Of a DNA stretch of 64,000 bases, positions 40,112 to 49,179 are shown one piece after another. A model generated the notes under the pieces. The model was not told the origin of the DNA. It worked only from the letters and a program-made list of their open reading frames with translations, and ran no database searches. Source of the stretch: Piscinibacter defluvii (GTDB lineage: Bacteria; Pseudomonadota; Gammaproteobacteria; Burkholderiales; Burkholderiaceae_C); contig NZ_RCHJ01000004.1 of the NCBI RefSeq assembly GCF_004011805.1, positions 186,001-250,000 of the forward strand, read 5' to 3'. Both the position numbers and the translations under genes were made by a program. The stretch's first letter is position 1; every line of letters starts with the position of its first letter.

Positions 40112-40477
40112 ATGCAATCCACCCCCACCCGCCGCAACGTCGGCATCGCCACGATCTTGCTGCTCGCGTTCGCTGCGGGCTGCACCACCCGGCCCGCCAT
40201 TCATGCCGACCCGGAATCCGGCGCCGGCACGACGACCGACCGGCCCGTCGCCGTGCAGGCCGCCGCAGACCCCTGCCGGCGCATCGCCGCCGAACGGGAA
40301 CATGTCCAGGAGGCGCGCCGACAGGCGGTCGAGAAGGGCGACGAGGCCTGGAAGACCGTGCTGCCGTTCATCGTCGTCGCACGCAAGGCGAGCAGCCGGG
40401 CCGCGGTCGATGAAGCCGACCGGCAACTCGCCGCGTTGCGCCGCCAGGCCGAAACCGAGGGATGCATCGCAGGCTGA
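40112..40477 (+). CDS. small lipoprotein of unknown function
   Basis: A 121-residue protein with a lipoprotein signal peptide (RRNVGIATILLLAFAAGC; the lipid-modified Cys is near residue 23). The mature part is charged and helical, with two Cys (in PCRRIAAE and EGCIAG) that could form a disulfide. The Arg/Glu/Gln-rich middle (HVQEARRQAVEKGDEAWKTV) suggests an amphipathic helix. The family is not recognised. It is the first gene after upstream element A, followed by two more small exported proteins. Confidence 0.72.
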   Translation: MQSTPTRRNVGIATILLLAFAAGCTTRPAIHADPESGAGTTTDRPVAVQAAADPCRRIAAEREHVQEARRQAVEKGDEAWKTVLPFIVVARKASSRAAVDEADRQLAALRRQAETEGCIAG

Positions 40478-40546
40478 GGCATCTGCCCCGCGCCAGCATG
40501 TCGAGCGCCTCACCCCGAGGCGCGCCAACGAACCGAATTCACAGCC

Positions 40547-40822
40547 ATGAACACCAAGATCTCCCTCCTTGCCGCCTGTGCGGCGTTGGCCTGCCTGGCG
40601 GCGCACGCCGATCCGGTGCTCGACCGCAATGCCCGCGTCAGCGGCAACGGCAGCGCCGACGGCAGCACGGCTTCCGCCACGCGCAACACGACGGCGACGA
40701 ACGCCAACACCGGCGTCAGCTACGACGGCAGCGCCACCTGGACCAGGGGCTCGGGCTTCTCGCGCAGCGGTTCGTGCACCGACAGCGGCGGCAACACCGT
40801 CACCTGCGGGACGCCGCGATGA
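40547..40822 (+). CDS. small secreted Gly/Ser/Thr-rich protein
   Basis: A 91-residue protein with a signal peptide (MNTKISLLAACAALACLAAHA). The mature part of about 70 residues is low-complexity Gly/Ser/Thr/Asn (GNGSADGSTASATRNTTATN), with a Trp and a possible disulfide between the Cys in SCTDSGG and TCGTPR. There is no recognised family. The stop overlaps the next start as ATGA, so the two exported proteins are translated together. Confidence 0.65.
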   Translation: MNTKISLLAACAALACLAAHADPVLDRNARVSGNGSADGSTASATRNTTATNANTGVSYDGSATWTRGSGFSRSGSCTDSGGNTVTCGTPR

Positions 40823-41307
40823 AGCGGCACCACTACCTCCTGTTTCCCGCGCTCGCGCTGGTCGCCGGCGCGCTGCACGCGCAATCCAGCGGCCGTGGAC
40901 CGACCGGGCAGATGCTCTATCCCGCCAGGGGCCAGGGTGTGCAGCAGGCCGAGCGCGACAAGTTCGAATGCCACGAGTGGGCCAAGCAGCAGTCGGGCTT
41001 CGATCCGGCCGCCTTGCAGGCACAGCCGGCGCCGCAGCAGGCCCAGGCCGGCCCCTCCACCGGCGGCATGGTCGCCGGGGCGGCCGGCGGCGCCGCGGTG
41101 GCCGAACTGGCCGACAGGGACGCCAGCAAGGGGGCGGCCGTGGGGCTGCTCGGCGCGGGTCTGCGCCAGCAGATGCAGCAGAACCGGCAGCTCAGCGCGC
41201 AACAGCAGCAGGCGCTGCAGCAGCAGGCCGCCGTTGCGCAGAAGCGCGGCACCTACGACCGCGGCTTTGCCGCGTGCATGGAAGCGCGCGGCTACGTCGT
41301 CAAGTAG
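40819..41307 (+). CDS. exported glycine-zipper, Gln-rich protein
   Basis: A 162-residue protein with a signal peptide (YLLFPALALVAGALHAQ). A glycine-zipper-like segment near residues 75-105 (GGMVAGAAGGAAVAELADRD) is followed by a Gln-rich helix (QQMQQNRQLSAQQQQALQQ). Two Cys, in FECHEWAK and AACMEARGY, bracket the zipper. The C-terminal YDRGFAACMEARGYVVK resembles the ends of other glycine-zipper outer-membrane proteins. Likely envelope-associated; the function is unknown. Confidence 0.75.
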   Translation: MKRHHYLLFPALALVAGALHAQSSGRGPTGQMLYPARGQGVQQAERDKFECHEWAKQQSGFDPAALQAQPAPQQAQAGPSTGGMVAGAAGGAAVAELADRDASKGAAVGLLGAGLRQQMQQNRQLSAQQQQALQQQAAVAQKRGTYDRGFAACMEARGYVVK

Positions 41308-41317
41308 CGGCCTTGAC

Positions 41318-41359
41318 TTCAGTTGTCATCTGCCGCGCGGCGCTGAAACGGTGCCGCAA
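41318..41359 (+). promoter_or_regulatory. shared upstream element, copy B (RND operon)
   Basis: TTCAGTTGTCATC (41318-41330), 20 bases, then GTGCCGCAA (41351-41359). It differs from copy A at one base in the first block and none in the second. It lies 51 bases before the adaptor-protein start and is the likely control site of the efflux operon. Confidence 0.5.
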
Positions 41360-41410
41360 CCCCGCCAGCCCACAGTGCGCAGCACCCCATCCGGAGGCCC
41401 TGCAAACACC

Positions 41411-42511
41411 ATGAACTCCATCCGATCGTTCGGCGCGCTGCTCGCGCTGTCGGCACTGGCCGCCGCGTGCGGCTCCAAGAAGGAACCCGCGCACGAAGAC
41501 ATCCGCCCGGTGCAGAGCCAGGTCGTCGGCGCGAGCGACGGCTCGGTCGGCGCCAGCTACTCCGGCGTGGTGCAGGCGCGCTACGAGAGCAAGCTCGGCT
41601 TCCAGACCTCGGGCCGCATCGTCGCGCGCCTGGTCGAGGTGGGCAGCCCGGTCAAGCGCGGCCAGCCGCTGGCGCGGCTCGACCCCGAGCAGCAGGCGCT
41701 GCAGGTGGTGGCCGCGGTGGCCGACGTCGAAGGCGCGCGCGCCCGCGTCGCGCAGGACCGCACCGACCTCGAGCGCACCGAGGCCCTGCAGAAGCGCCAG
41801 TTCGCCTCGCAGGCCGAGGTGGACCAGGCGCGCCTGGCGCTCGCGCAGTCGGAATCTCACCTGAAGGCGGCGCTGGCGCAGCAGGCGATCAAGGTCAACC
41901 AGCGTGGCTACACCGAGTTGGTGGCCGACCGCGACGGCGTGGTCAGCGCGATCGGCGCCGAGTCGGGCCAGGTGGTCTCGGCCGGGCAGGTGGTCGTGAC
42001 GCTCGCCGCCGCCGGCGAGCGCGAGGTGCTGGTCAGCATCCCCGAGTCGCGCGTCGACGAACTGCGCGAGGCCCGGTCGCTGCGCGTCTCGGTCTGGGCG
42101 CAGCCGGGCAAGGCCTACCAGGGCGCGCTGCGCGAGCTCGCGCCCGACACCGACAGCGTGACACGCACCTACTCGGCGCGCATCAGCATCAAGGACGCCG
42201 ACGCGGCGCTGCGGCTGGGCATGACGGCCAGCGTGTTCGCGCCCGACGTCGAAGGCCGGCATGCGATCCGCCTGCCGCTGACCGCCGTGCTGCACAAGGA
42301 CCAGCAGGCGCAGGTGTGGATCGTCGACGGCGCGACCGCGCAGGTCGCCGCGCGGCCGGTGCAGCTCGGCGGCGTCCAGGGCGACAGCGTGATCGTCACC
42401 TCGGGCCTGCAAGGCGGCGAGACGGTGGTCACCGCCGGCGTGCACATGCTGTACGCCGGGCAGAAGGTCAAGGTCGTGCCGACGGCGCAGACGGTCGCCC
42501 GGGTGAAGTGA
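41411..42511 (+). CDS. RND efflux periplasmic adaptor lipoprotein
   Basis: A 366-residue membrane-fusion protein with a lipoprotein signal (LLALSALAAACGSK, lipid Cys at about 20). The order is beta-barrel strand VQARYESKLGFQTSGRIVAR, lipoyl half with VGSPVKRGQPLARLD, a coiled-coil hairpin (about residues 95-150, ending KVNQRGYTELVADRDG) and the second lipoyl half. It links the inner-membrane pump to the outer-membrane channel encoded just downstream. It is the first gene of an operon of at least six. Confidence 0.93.
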   Translation: MNSIRSFGALLALSALAAACGSKKEPAHEDIRPVQSQVVGASDGSVGASYSGVVQARYESKLGFQTSGRIVARLVEVGSPVKRGQPLARLDPEQQALQVVAAVADVEGARARVAQDRTDLERTEALQKRQFASQAEVDQARLALAQSESHLKAALAQQAIKVNQRGYTELVADRDGVVSAIGAESGQVVSAGQVVVTLAAAGEREVLVSIPESRVDELREARSLRVSVWAQPGKAYQGALRELAPDTDSVTRTYSARISIKDADAALRLGMTASVFAPDVEGRHAIRLPLTAVLHKDQQAQVWIVDGATAQVAARPVQLGGVQGDSVIVTSGLQGGETVVTAGVHMLYAGQKVKVVPTAQTVARVK

Positions 42512-42523
42512 AGCGAGGCCGAG

Positions 42524-45500
42524 ATGCTCAAGCTCAACCTCTCCGAATGGGCCCTGAAACATCGCCAGATGGTGGTGTTCCTGCTGATCCTGCTGTCGGT
42601 GGCCGGCGTGCTGGCCTATACGCAGCTGGGCCAGAAGGAGGATCCCGAGTTCACCGTCAAGGCGATGTTGGTGCAGGCGCACTGGCCGGGCAGTTCGGCC
42701 CAGCAGATGGCCGAGCAGGTGACCGACAAGCTCGAGAAGAAGCTGCAGGAAGTGGCCGAGATCGACTACATGACCAGCTACGCCAAGCCCGGCGTCACGC
42801 AGATCACGATCTCCCTGCGCGAGGACACCGCGCCCGAGGCCGTGCCGCAGGTCTGGTACCAGGTGCGCAAGAAGCTCGGCGACATCCAGCACACGCTGCC
42901 GCAGGGCGTCAAGGGCCCGTTCTTCAACGACGAGTTCGGCGACACCTTCGGCAACCTGTACGCGCTCACCGGCGACGGCTTCTCGTACGCCCAGCTGCGC
43001 GACTTCGCCGACGCCGCGCGCAACGAGTTCCTGCGCGTGGCCGACGTCAACAAGGTCGAGTTCACCGGCGCGCAGGACGAGAAGATCTACATCGAGGCGA
43101 GCAACGCCAAGCTGGCGTCGCTGGGGCTGGACCCGCAGATCATCACCAGCACGCTGGCTGCGACCAACCACGTCGGCGCCGCCGGCACCGTGCTGACCTC
43201 GACCGAGCAGGTGCGCCTGGCCGTCAGCGGCGAGTTCGATTCGGTCGAGTCCATCCGCAACATCGGCATCCGCGCCGGCGAGCGCAGCTTCCGGCTCGGC
43301 GACATCGCCGAGGTGAAGCGCGGCGTGGTCGAGCCGGCGACGATGAAGATGCGCTTCAACGGCGAGCCCGCCATCGGCCTGGCGGTCAGCATGCGCAAGG
43401 GCGGCGACGTGATCCGCCTGGGCGAGCAGCTCACCGCCACGGTGGCGCGCGTGCAGGCCAGCCTGCCGGTGGGCGTGCAGATCCACGCGGTGTCGGACCA
43501 GCCCAAGGTCGTCAAGGCCTCGGTCAACGAGTTCAAGAAGAGCCTGGCCGAGGCGGTGGTCATCGTGCTGGCCGTCAGCTTCCTGTCGCTCGGGCTGCGC
43601 ACCGGCCTGGTGGTCGCGCTGTGCATCCCGCTGGTGCTGGCGCTGACCTTCCTGACGATGTACTTCCTCGGCATCGAGCTGCAGCGCATCTCGCTGGGGG
43701 CGCTGATCATCGCGCTCGGCCTGCTGGTGGACGACGCGATCATCGCCGTCGAGATGATGGCGCTCAAGCTCGAGCAGGGCTGGGACAAGTTCCGCGCCGC
43801 CACCTACGCGTACACGGCGACGGCCTTCCCGATGCTGACCGGCACGCTGATCACCGCAGCGGGTTTCCTGCCCGTGGGCTTCGCCAAGTCGGGCTCGGGC
43901 GAGTACGTGTTCTCGCTGTTCCAGGTGGTCGGCATCTCGCTGATCCTGAGCTGGATCGTGGCCGTGGTCTTCACGCCCTACATCGGCTTCAAGCTGCTGA
44001 AGGAGGACGCGCACGCCCACCATGACGAGGACGCCGTGTACGCGCGCGGCTTCTACGCGCGCTTCCGCGGCTTCATGCACCGGTGCCTGGCGCACCGCAG
44101 GACGGTGATCGGCATCACCGTGGCGGCCTTCGTGGCGTCGGTGGCGCTGTTCAAGGCGGCCGTGCCGCAGCAGTTCTTCCCCGCCTCCGACCGGCCGGAG
44201 CTGATGGTCGACCTGTGGATGCCGCAGGCAGCCACCTTCGAGGCCAGCCACCGCGAGGTGATGGCGCTCGAGGCGAAGCTGAAGGGCGACCCCGACGTCG
44301 TGGCCGTCACCAGCTACGTCGGCAGCGGCAGCCCGCGCTTCTACCTGCCGCTGGACGTGCAGACGCCCAACCTGAACCTGGGCGAGATGATGGCGATGAC
44401 GAAGGGCGGCGAGGCGCGCGAGCGTGTGCTGGCGAAGATCACCACGCTGTTTGCGAACGAGTTCCCGCTCGTGCGCGGCCGCGTCAACCGCCTCGAGAAC
44501 GGCCCGCCGGTGGGCTATCCGGTGCAGTTTCGCGTGTTCGGCAACGACAACGCCCAGGTGCAGGCCGCGGCCGACCAGGTGGCGGAGATCCTGCGCACCC
44601 ACCCGAACGTGCGCCGCGTCAACCAGGACTGGGGCGAACGCCTGAAGCGGCTGAAGGTCGACGTCGACCAGGACAAGGCGCGCGCGCTGGGCATCACCTC
44701 GCGCGAGATCCAGGACGCGCTGCAGACCTCGCTGTCCGGTCGCACGGTGACGCAGTACCGCGAAGGCGACGACGGCATCGACGTGGTGGCACGCCTGGTC
44801 GAGCCCGAGCGCAGCGACCTCAACAACCTGAAGGACGCCAAGATCTACCTGCGCAACGGCCAGTTCGTGCCGGTCTCGCAGGTGGCCCGCCTGTCGCTCG
44901 ACAGCGAGGACAGCGTGCTGTGGCGGCGCAACCGCGTGCCCACGCTGACGGTGCGCGCCGACGTCGAAGGCGCCGAGGCGCCCGACGTGACGCGTGCGCT
45001 GAAGCCCCGGATCGACGCGCTGGCCGCCGCCCTGCCGCTGGGCTACGGCATCGAGCTCGGTGGCGCGCAGGAGTCGAGCGCCAAGGCGCAGGCCTCGATC
45101 ATGGCGGTGATGCCGCTGGCCATCGTCGCGATCCTGCTGCTGCTGATGGTGCAGCTGCAGGACATGAAGAAGATGGCGCTGGTGCTGGCCACCGCGCCGC
45201 TCGGGCTGATCGGCGTCGCGGCGATCCTGGCGGCCTTCCGCATCCCGTTCGGCTTCGTCGCGATGCTGGGCGTGATCGCGCTGGCCGGCATGATCATCCG
45301 CAACTCGGTGATCCTGGTGGTGCAGATCGACCACGACGTGGCGACCGGCAAGCCGCTGTGGGACGCGATCGTCGAGTCGGCGGTGCGGCGCCTGCGCCCG
45401 ATCGTGCTGACCGCGCTGGCCGCCATCCTGGCGATGATCCCGCTCACCCACTCGGTGTTCTGGGGCCCGATGGCCTGGGCCATCATGGGCGGGCTGTTCG

Positions 45501-45574
45501 TCGCGACCCTGCTCACGCTGATCTTCCTGCCCGCGCTGTACGCCGCCGCGTACGGCGCCCGGCGCCCCGCCTGA
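42524..45574 (+). CDS. RND efflux permease
   Basis: A 1016-residue AcrB-type proton antiporter with 12 predicted helices and two large periplasmic loops. The proton-relay motif GLLVDDAIIAVEMM is near residue 400. The final third has LALTFL-type and ALAGMIIRNSVILV segments with IRNS in place of the usual second relay. Length is usual for the hydrophobic/amphiphilic efflux type. The cargo cannot be read from sequence. It begins 12 bases after the adaptor gene. Confidence 0.95.
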   Translation: MLKLNLSEWALKHRQMVVFLLILLSVAGVLAYTQLGQKEDPEFTVKAMLVQAHWPGSSAQQMAEQVTDKLEKKLQEVAEIDYMTSYAKPGVTQITISLREDTAPEAVPQVWYQVRKKLGDIQHTLPQGVKGPFFNDEFGDTFGNLYALTGDGFSYAQLRDFADAARNEFLRVADVNKVEFTGAQDEKIYIEASNAKLASLGLDPQIITSTLAATNHVGAAGTVLTSTEQVRLAVSGEFDSVESIRNIGIRAGERSFRLGDIAEVKRGVVEPATMKMRFNGEPAIGLAVSMRKGGDVIRLGEQLTATVARVQASLPVGVQIHAVSDQPKVVKASVNEFKKSLAEAVVIVLAVSFLSLGLRTGLVVALCIPLVLALTFLTMYFLGIELQRISLGALIIALGLLVDDAIIAVEMMALKLEQGWDKFRAATYAYTATAFPMLTGTLITAAGFLPVGFAKSGSGEYVFSLFQVVGISLILSWIVAVVFTPYIGFKLLKEDAHAHHDEDAVYARGFYARFRGFMHRCLAHRRTVIGITVAAFVASVALFKAAVPQQFFPASDRPELMVDLWMPQAATFEASHREVMALEAKLKGDPDVVAVTSYVGSGSPRFYLPLDVQTPNLNLGEMMAMTKGGEARERVLAKITTLFANEFPLVRGRVNRLENGPPVGYPVQFRVFGNDNAQVQAAADQVAEILRTHPNVRRVNQDWGERLKRLKVDVDQDKARALGITSREIQDALQTSLSGRTVTQYREGDDGIDVVARLVEPERSDLNNLKDAKIYLRNGQFVPVSQVARLSLDSEDSVLWRRNRVPTLTVRADVEGAEAPDVTRALKPRIDALAAALPLGYGIELGGAQESSAKAQASIMAVMPLAIVAILLLLMVQLQDMKKMALVLATAPLGLIGVAAILAAFRIPFGFVAMLGVIALAGMIIRNSVILVVQIDHDVATGKPLWDAIVESAVRRLRPIVLTALAAILAMIPLTHSVFWGPMAWAIMGGLFVATLLTLIFLPALYAAAYGARRPA

Positions 45575-45588
45575 TCCGAGGAACCACG

Positions 45589-46941
45589 ATGAACCAGCCC
45601 GTGCTCAGAGCACTGGCGGCGGCTGCCTTCGCCGCCGCCGCCGCCCCGGCCCTCGCGCTCGACCTGATGGGCGCCTACGAGAAGGCGCAGTCGCACGACC
45701 CGACGCTCGCCGCGGCGCGCTCCGAGGTGCTCGCCGGCCGCGAGAAGGCGATCCAGGGCCGCGCGCTGCTGCTGCCGCAGGTGCAGCTGACGGCGGGTGC
45801 GACCTACCTGAAGGACCACTCCTCGTCGAGCAGCCTGCCGCCGCAGCTGCAGGACGTGGTCAAGCCGAACGGCTCGGGCACGCTGCACGAGGTGGCCCTC
45901 GAGGCCAAGCAGCCCCTCTGGGCCCCCAAGTCGCGTGCCGACAAGCAGCAGCTCGAGCAGCAGACCGCGCTGGCCGAAGTGAAGCACCGCGACGCGCAGC
46001 AGCAGCTGATCCAGCGCGTCGCGCAGGCCTACTTCAACGTGCTGCTGGCCGAGGAGAACCTGCGTGTGGCACGGGCCGAGAAGGCCGCCGTGACGCTGCA
46101 GCGCGACCGCGCGCAGGCACGCTTCGACGTCGGCCGCGGCCGCATCACCGAGGTGCAGGAGTCCCAGGCGCGCCTGGACAGCGTGGTCACGCGCGAACTG
46201 CAGGCCGACAGCACGCTCGAGCTGCGGCGCGCGCAGTTCGAGGAGCTGACCGGCGACCAGGCGCTGGGCCTGGCCGCGCTGCGCCCCGGCTTCGTGCCGC
46301 AGCCGCCGCAGCCCGACAGCGCCGCCGCGTGGCAGCAGCAGGCGGTGGCGCAGAACACGCGCGTGCTCTTCAGGCAGGGCGAACTCGCGATCGCCGGCTT
46401 CGAGATCGAGAAGTACAAGCTGGCCGCGCGGCCGACGCTCGACCTGGTGGCGAGCACCTCCTACAAGGGTCAGTCCGGCGGCCTGTCGGAGCTGACCGCG
46501 CCCGACGGCAAGCGCAGCACGATGATCGGGCTGCAGTTCAGCGTGCCGCTGTATGCCGGCGGCGCCATCACGTCCAAGGAGCGCGAGTCGGTGGCCCGGC
46601 GCAGCCAGGCCGAGCAGGAGGTGGCCGCCGCGATGCGCGACGCGCGCCTGCAGGCGCAGGACGCGTACCTCGCGGTGCGGACCGGCGTGTCGCGCATCGG
46701 CTCGCTCGAGCAGTCGGTGCGCTCGGACACCACGGCGCTCGAAGCCACCATGCTCGGCCGCGACCTCGGCACGCGCACCGAGCTGGACGTGCTCGACGCG
46801 CAGCAGCGCCTGTACGCGTCGCAGCGCGACCTGGCGCAGGCGCGCAACGACTACCTGATCGGACGCATCCAGCTCGCCGCCGCGGCGGGCGCTCTGAACG
46901 AGGGCGACCTGGCGGCGCTCAACCAGTTCCTCGCCCACTGA
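45589..46941 (+). CDS. TolC-type outer-membrane efflux protein
   Basis: A 450-residue outer-membrane factor with a signal peptide (AAAAAPALA, cleaved near residue 24) and the duplicated TolC helical-barrel repeat: LMGAYEKAQSHDPTLAAARS, YFNVLLAEENLRVARAEK, and the second copy AYLAVRTGVSRIG, LDVLDAQQRLYASQRDLAQA. It completes the tripartite pump. It starts 15 bases after the permease stop. Confidence 0.94.
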   Translation: MNQPVLRALAAAAFAAAAAPALALDLMGAYEKAQSHDPTLAAARSEVLAGREKAIQGRALLLPQVQLTAGATYLKDHSSSSSLPPQLQDVVKPNGSGTLHEVALEAKQPLWAPKSRADKQQLEQQTALAEVKHRDAQQQLIQRVAQAYFNVLLAEENLRVARAEKAAVTLQRDRAQARFDVGRGRITEVQESQARLDSVVTRELQADSTLELRRAQFEELTGDQALGLAALRPGFVPQPPQPDSAAAWQQQAVAQNTRVLFRQGELAIAGFEIEKYKLAARPTLDLVASTSYKGQSGGLSELTAPDGKRSTMIGLQFSVPLYAGGAITSKERESVARRSQAEQEVAAAMRDARLQAQDAYLAVRTGVSRIGSLEQSVRSDTTALEATMLGRDLGTRTELDVLDAQQRLYASQRDLAQARNDYLIGRIQLAAAAGALNEGDLAALNQFLAH

Positions 46942-46946
46942 ACGCC

Positions 46947-47354
46947 ATGAACCCCCGCACCCTGCTCCTGCGCGGCAACGCGCTGTTCCTCACCGTCGCC
47001 GCCGCCGGCGGCCTGCACGCGGACCTGCGCGCCGCCTTCTTCGGCACCGGCCCGTTCGCGCCGGTGGTCGGCATGGCGCCCGACACCGCGATCGGCTTCG
47101 TCGAGGCCCACGGCCTGGCGCTGATCTTCGCCGCGCTGCTGTGGTGCGCACAGCCGTCGCGACAGTGGCACGCCGTGGGCGCGGCCATCCACGCCCTGCT
47201 CGGCGGCTCGAACCTCGTGTTCTGGCCGCTCTTCGCGGCCAGCGGCACGCTCGCCGTCGGCGTGGTGACGACGGTCCTGCACGGCAGCCTCCTCACGCTG
47301 CACACCGTCGCCCTTCTGAGCTTCCGGCCCGCCGCGGAAGCGCTGAGGGCCTGA
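46947..47354 (+). CDS. four-helix membrane protein of unknown function
   Basis: A 135-residue protein with four predicted helices: residues 8-22, 55-68, 78-98 and 103-125. The first reads LFLTVAAAGGLHADL. I do not recognise a family. It starts six bases after the outer-membrane channel gene, so it is almost certainly co-transcribed with the efflux pump. Confidence 0.75.
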   Translation: MNPRTLLLRGNALFLTVAAAGGLHADLRAAFFGTGPFAPVVGMAPDTAIGFVEAHGLALIFAALLWCAQPSRQWHAVGAAIHALLGGSNLVFWPLFAASGTLAVGVVTTVLHGSLLTLHTVALLSFRPAAEALRA

Positions 47355-47388
47355 CCCTTCCCCGCCTCGACACCGAGAACCTTCCGAC

Positions 47389-48345
47389 ATGGACATCGAC
47401 GTCTTCCCGCCCCACCAGCTCCCGCTCGTGCTGCGCACGCTGCGCACCGCACTACGCCCCGAAGGCACGCTCGACGCGCGCGAGCGCCTCTTCCTCGACA
47501 CCTATGCGCGCATCTGCGGCTTCGAGCGCGCTGCCGCCGACCCGCTGCCGGTGCCGCCCGGCGAGGTGAACATCGCCGACGCACACCAGCGCAAGCGGCT
47601 GCTGCAGCTGGCCGCCGTCGCGGTGCTGCACGCGCAGCCGATCCGCCCGGACGCGTATGCGTTCCTGCAGGCGCTGGCGCGCCAGCTCGGCACGCACGAC
47701 AGCGTGATCGACGTCATCGGCGCGGTGCTGCGGGGCCGCCACGGCAAGGCGCGGTTCCTCTCGATGCGCCGCGGCCTGCGCGTGATGCTCAAGGAGGCCT
47801 ACGCCGCCGAGGGCACGATGGGCGTGCTGCGCTTCGTCGCCGCGCTGGCGCTGCGCACCACGGTCAACAAGGACAAGTTCTGGAACTACAAGCGCCTGGG
47901 CCTGCTGCCCGAGGGCACGCTCGGCCGCACCTACTGGAGCCACATGACGCGCGTGGGCTTCGGCTTTCCGGGCGAGCCGGCGGGCATTCCCGACACGGTG
48001 GCCTACCACGACGTGCTGCACGTGCTGGCCGACAACGAGACCACGCCGCACGGCGAGATCCAGCAAGGCGCCTTCCAGGCCGGCAACCGGCGCGAGGACG
48101 GCTTCTTCTTCCTGCAGATGGTGCTGCTGCAGTTCCACCAGGGCGTGCAGGTGACGCCGGCCACCGGCGGCTTCACCGGCAACTTCGACCCTGACCTGGT
48201 GCTGTGGGCGATCCACCGCGGCGCGCAGTGCAACGTGGACATGACGCACCAGTGGGACTTCTGGCCGCTGATGGGCTTGCCGATGGACGAGGCGCGCCGG
48301 CAGGTGGCCTTGCTGCCCAAGCTCAGCGCGGCGGAGGCCGCATGA
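47389..48345 (+). CDS. COQ4-motif protein in the efflux operon
   Basis: A 318-residue soluble protein. Residues 207-223 contain H-D-x-x-H followed after exactly 11 residues by E (H207, D208, H211, E223). This is the HDxxHx11E metal motif of COQ4, which acts in ubiquinone head-group modification. Flanking GIPDTVAYHDVLHVL and the PHGEIQQGAFQAGNRR segment fit that family. The N-terminal 150 residues are helical and not recognised, so it is longer than COQ4 (about 265). It may modify a quinone-like or lipid molecule related to the pump cargo; this is inference. The stop overlaps the next gene as ATGA. Confidence 0.72.
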   Translation: MDIDVFPPHQLPLVLRTLRTALRPEGTLDARERLFLDTYARICGFERAAADPLPVPPGEVNIADAHQRKRLLQLAAVAVLHAQPIRPDAYAFLQALARQLGTHDSVIDVIGAVLRGRHGKARFLSMRRGLRVMLKEAYAAEGTMGVLRFVAALALRTTVNKDKFWNYKRLGLLPEGTLGRTYWSHMTRVGFGFPGEPAGIPDTVAYHDVLHVLADNETTPHGEIQQGAFQAGNRREDGFFFLQMVLLQFHQGVQVTPATGGFTGNFDPDLVLWAIHRGAQCNVDMTHQWDFWPLMGLPMDEARRQVALLPKLSAAEAA

Positions 48346-49108
48346 TCGACCATGCACTCTTCCGCGCCTGGCCGCTCGCGGGCGAGGTGCGCCTGTCCAC
48401 CGGCATGGCGCCGACGCCGCACCACGTCGACGACGGGCATGGCCTCTTCATCGCCGGCAGCGCCGACCTCGAGGCGTGTGGGTGTTCGACTTCGAGGACG
48501 CGAGCCCGGGTGCGCACCACGAACTGCAGGTCTCGCTGTTCGTCTCGCGTGGGCCGCTGGCGCCGCTCCCGGCGCACCGCCTGACCGTGATCGAGCAGAT
48601 GGTCGTGCGCGACGACGTCCACATGCTCTGCCACGGCCTGTGGAACAGCACGCCGCGCGTGGTGGCCTACAACCGCGAACTGCTCGCGCTCGACGCGCGC
48701 CTGTCGGAAAGCCGCATCGAATTCGACCGCCGCCCCGGCACGATCGACTTCGCGGTGCACGACGCGGCGACTCGCACCCCGGTGGTCGAGGGCCACCTCG
48801 AGCGTGTGCAGCGTCCCTCGCTGCGCGCCAACCTGGCGCTCGTCGCCCGCCTCGGGCTGTGGCGCCTGGCCGCGATCGCGCGCCAACCGTGGCTGCGCGT
48901 GCCGGTGCTCAACCCGGTCGGCGAGCGCCTGCCGCGCAATGCCGCGGCGGACTCCTTCACGAAGGCCGACCGGAGCGTGCTGCGCCTGTTCGACCCGGAG
49001 CGCGACCGCCTGGCGTTCGGCGACCGGCGCTACCGCGCGCTCGACTTCCGGCCGCAGCTCGTGCAGTTCATGGAGGGGTTCAAGTTCGTCTACCTGGCCC
49101 CCGCGTGA
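48342..49108 (+). pseudogene. unknown protein, interrupted by a one-base frameshift
   Basis: From the ATG at 48342 the frame reads MIDHALFRAWPLAGEVRLST to SADLEA and then loses sense at 48475. The continuation, VWVFDFEDASPGAHHEL to FVYLAPA, is in the next frame from 48476 to 49108. Restoring one C between 48475 and 48476 turns GAG-GCG-TGT into GAG-GCC-GTG-TGG and gives a continuous 255-residue protein. The second half has clean codon use to the end, so the change is recent or is a sequencing error. The family is unrecognised; an acetoacetate-decarboxylase-like fold is possible but weak. It ends the efflux operon. Confidence 0.75.
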
Positions 49109-49179
49109 GCGGCCGGCGTGCGTTGCGGCGGCAGCCCCGCTTCAGCCACCGCTTCCTTGGCTGAAGCCGGAGGGCCCGT

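Noticed and set aside
40112-41307. Toxin-antitoxin or bacteriocin-immunity module from the small exported proteins
   Set aside because: All three carry signal peptides and none has a toxin, immunity or DNA-binding motif.
41300-45451. A 1383-codon minus-strand frame opposite the RND pump
   Set aside because: It is a shadow of the adaptor and permease genes; composition is His/Asp/Arg/Gln-rich without any recognisable fold.
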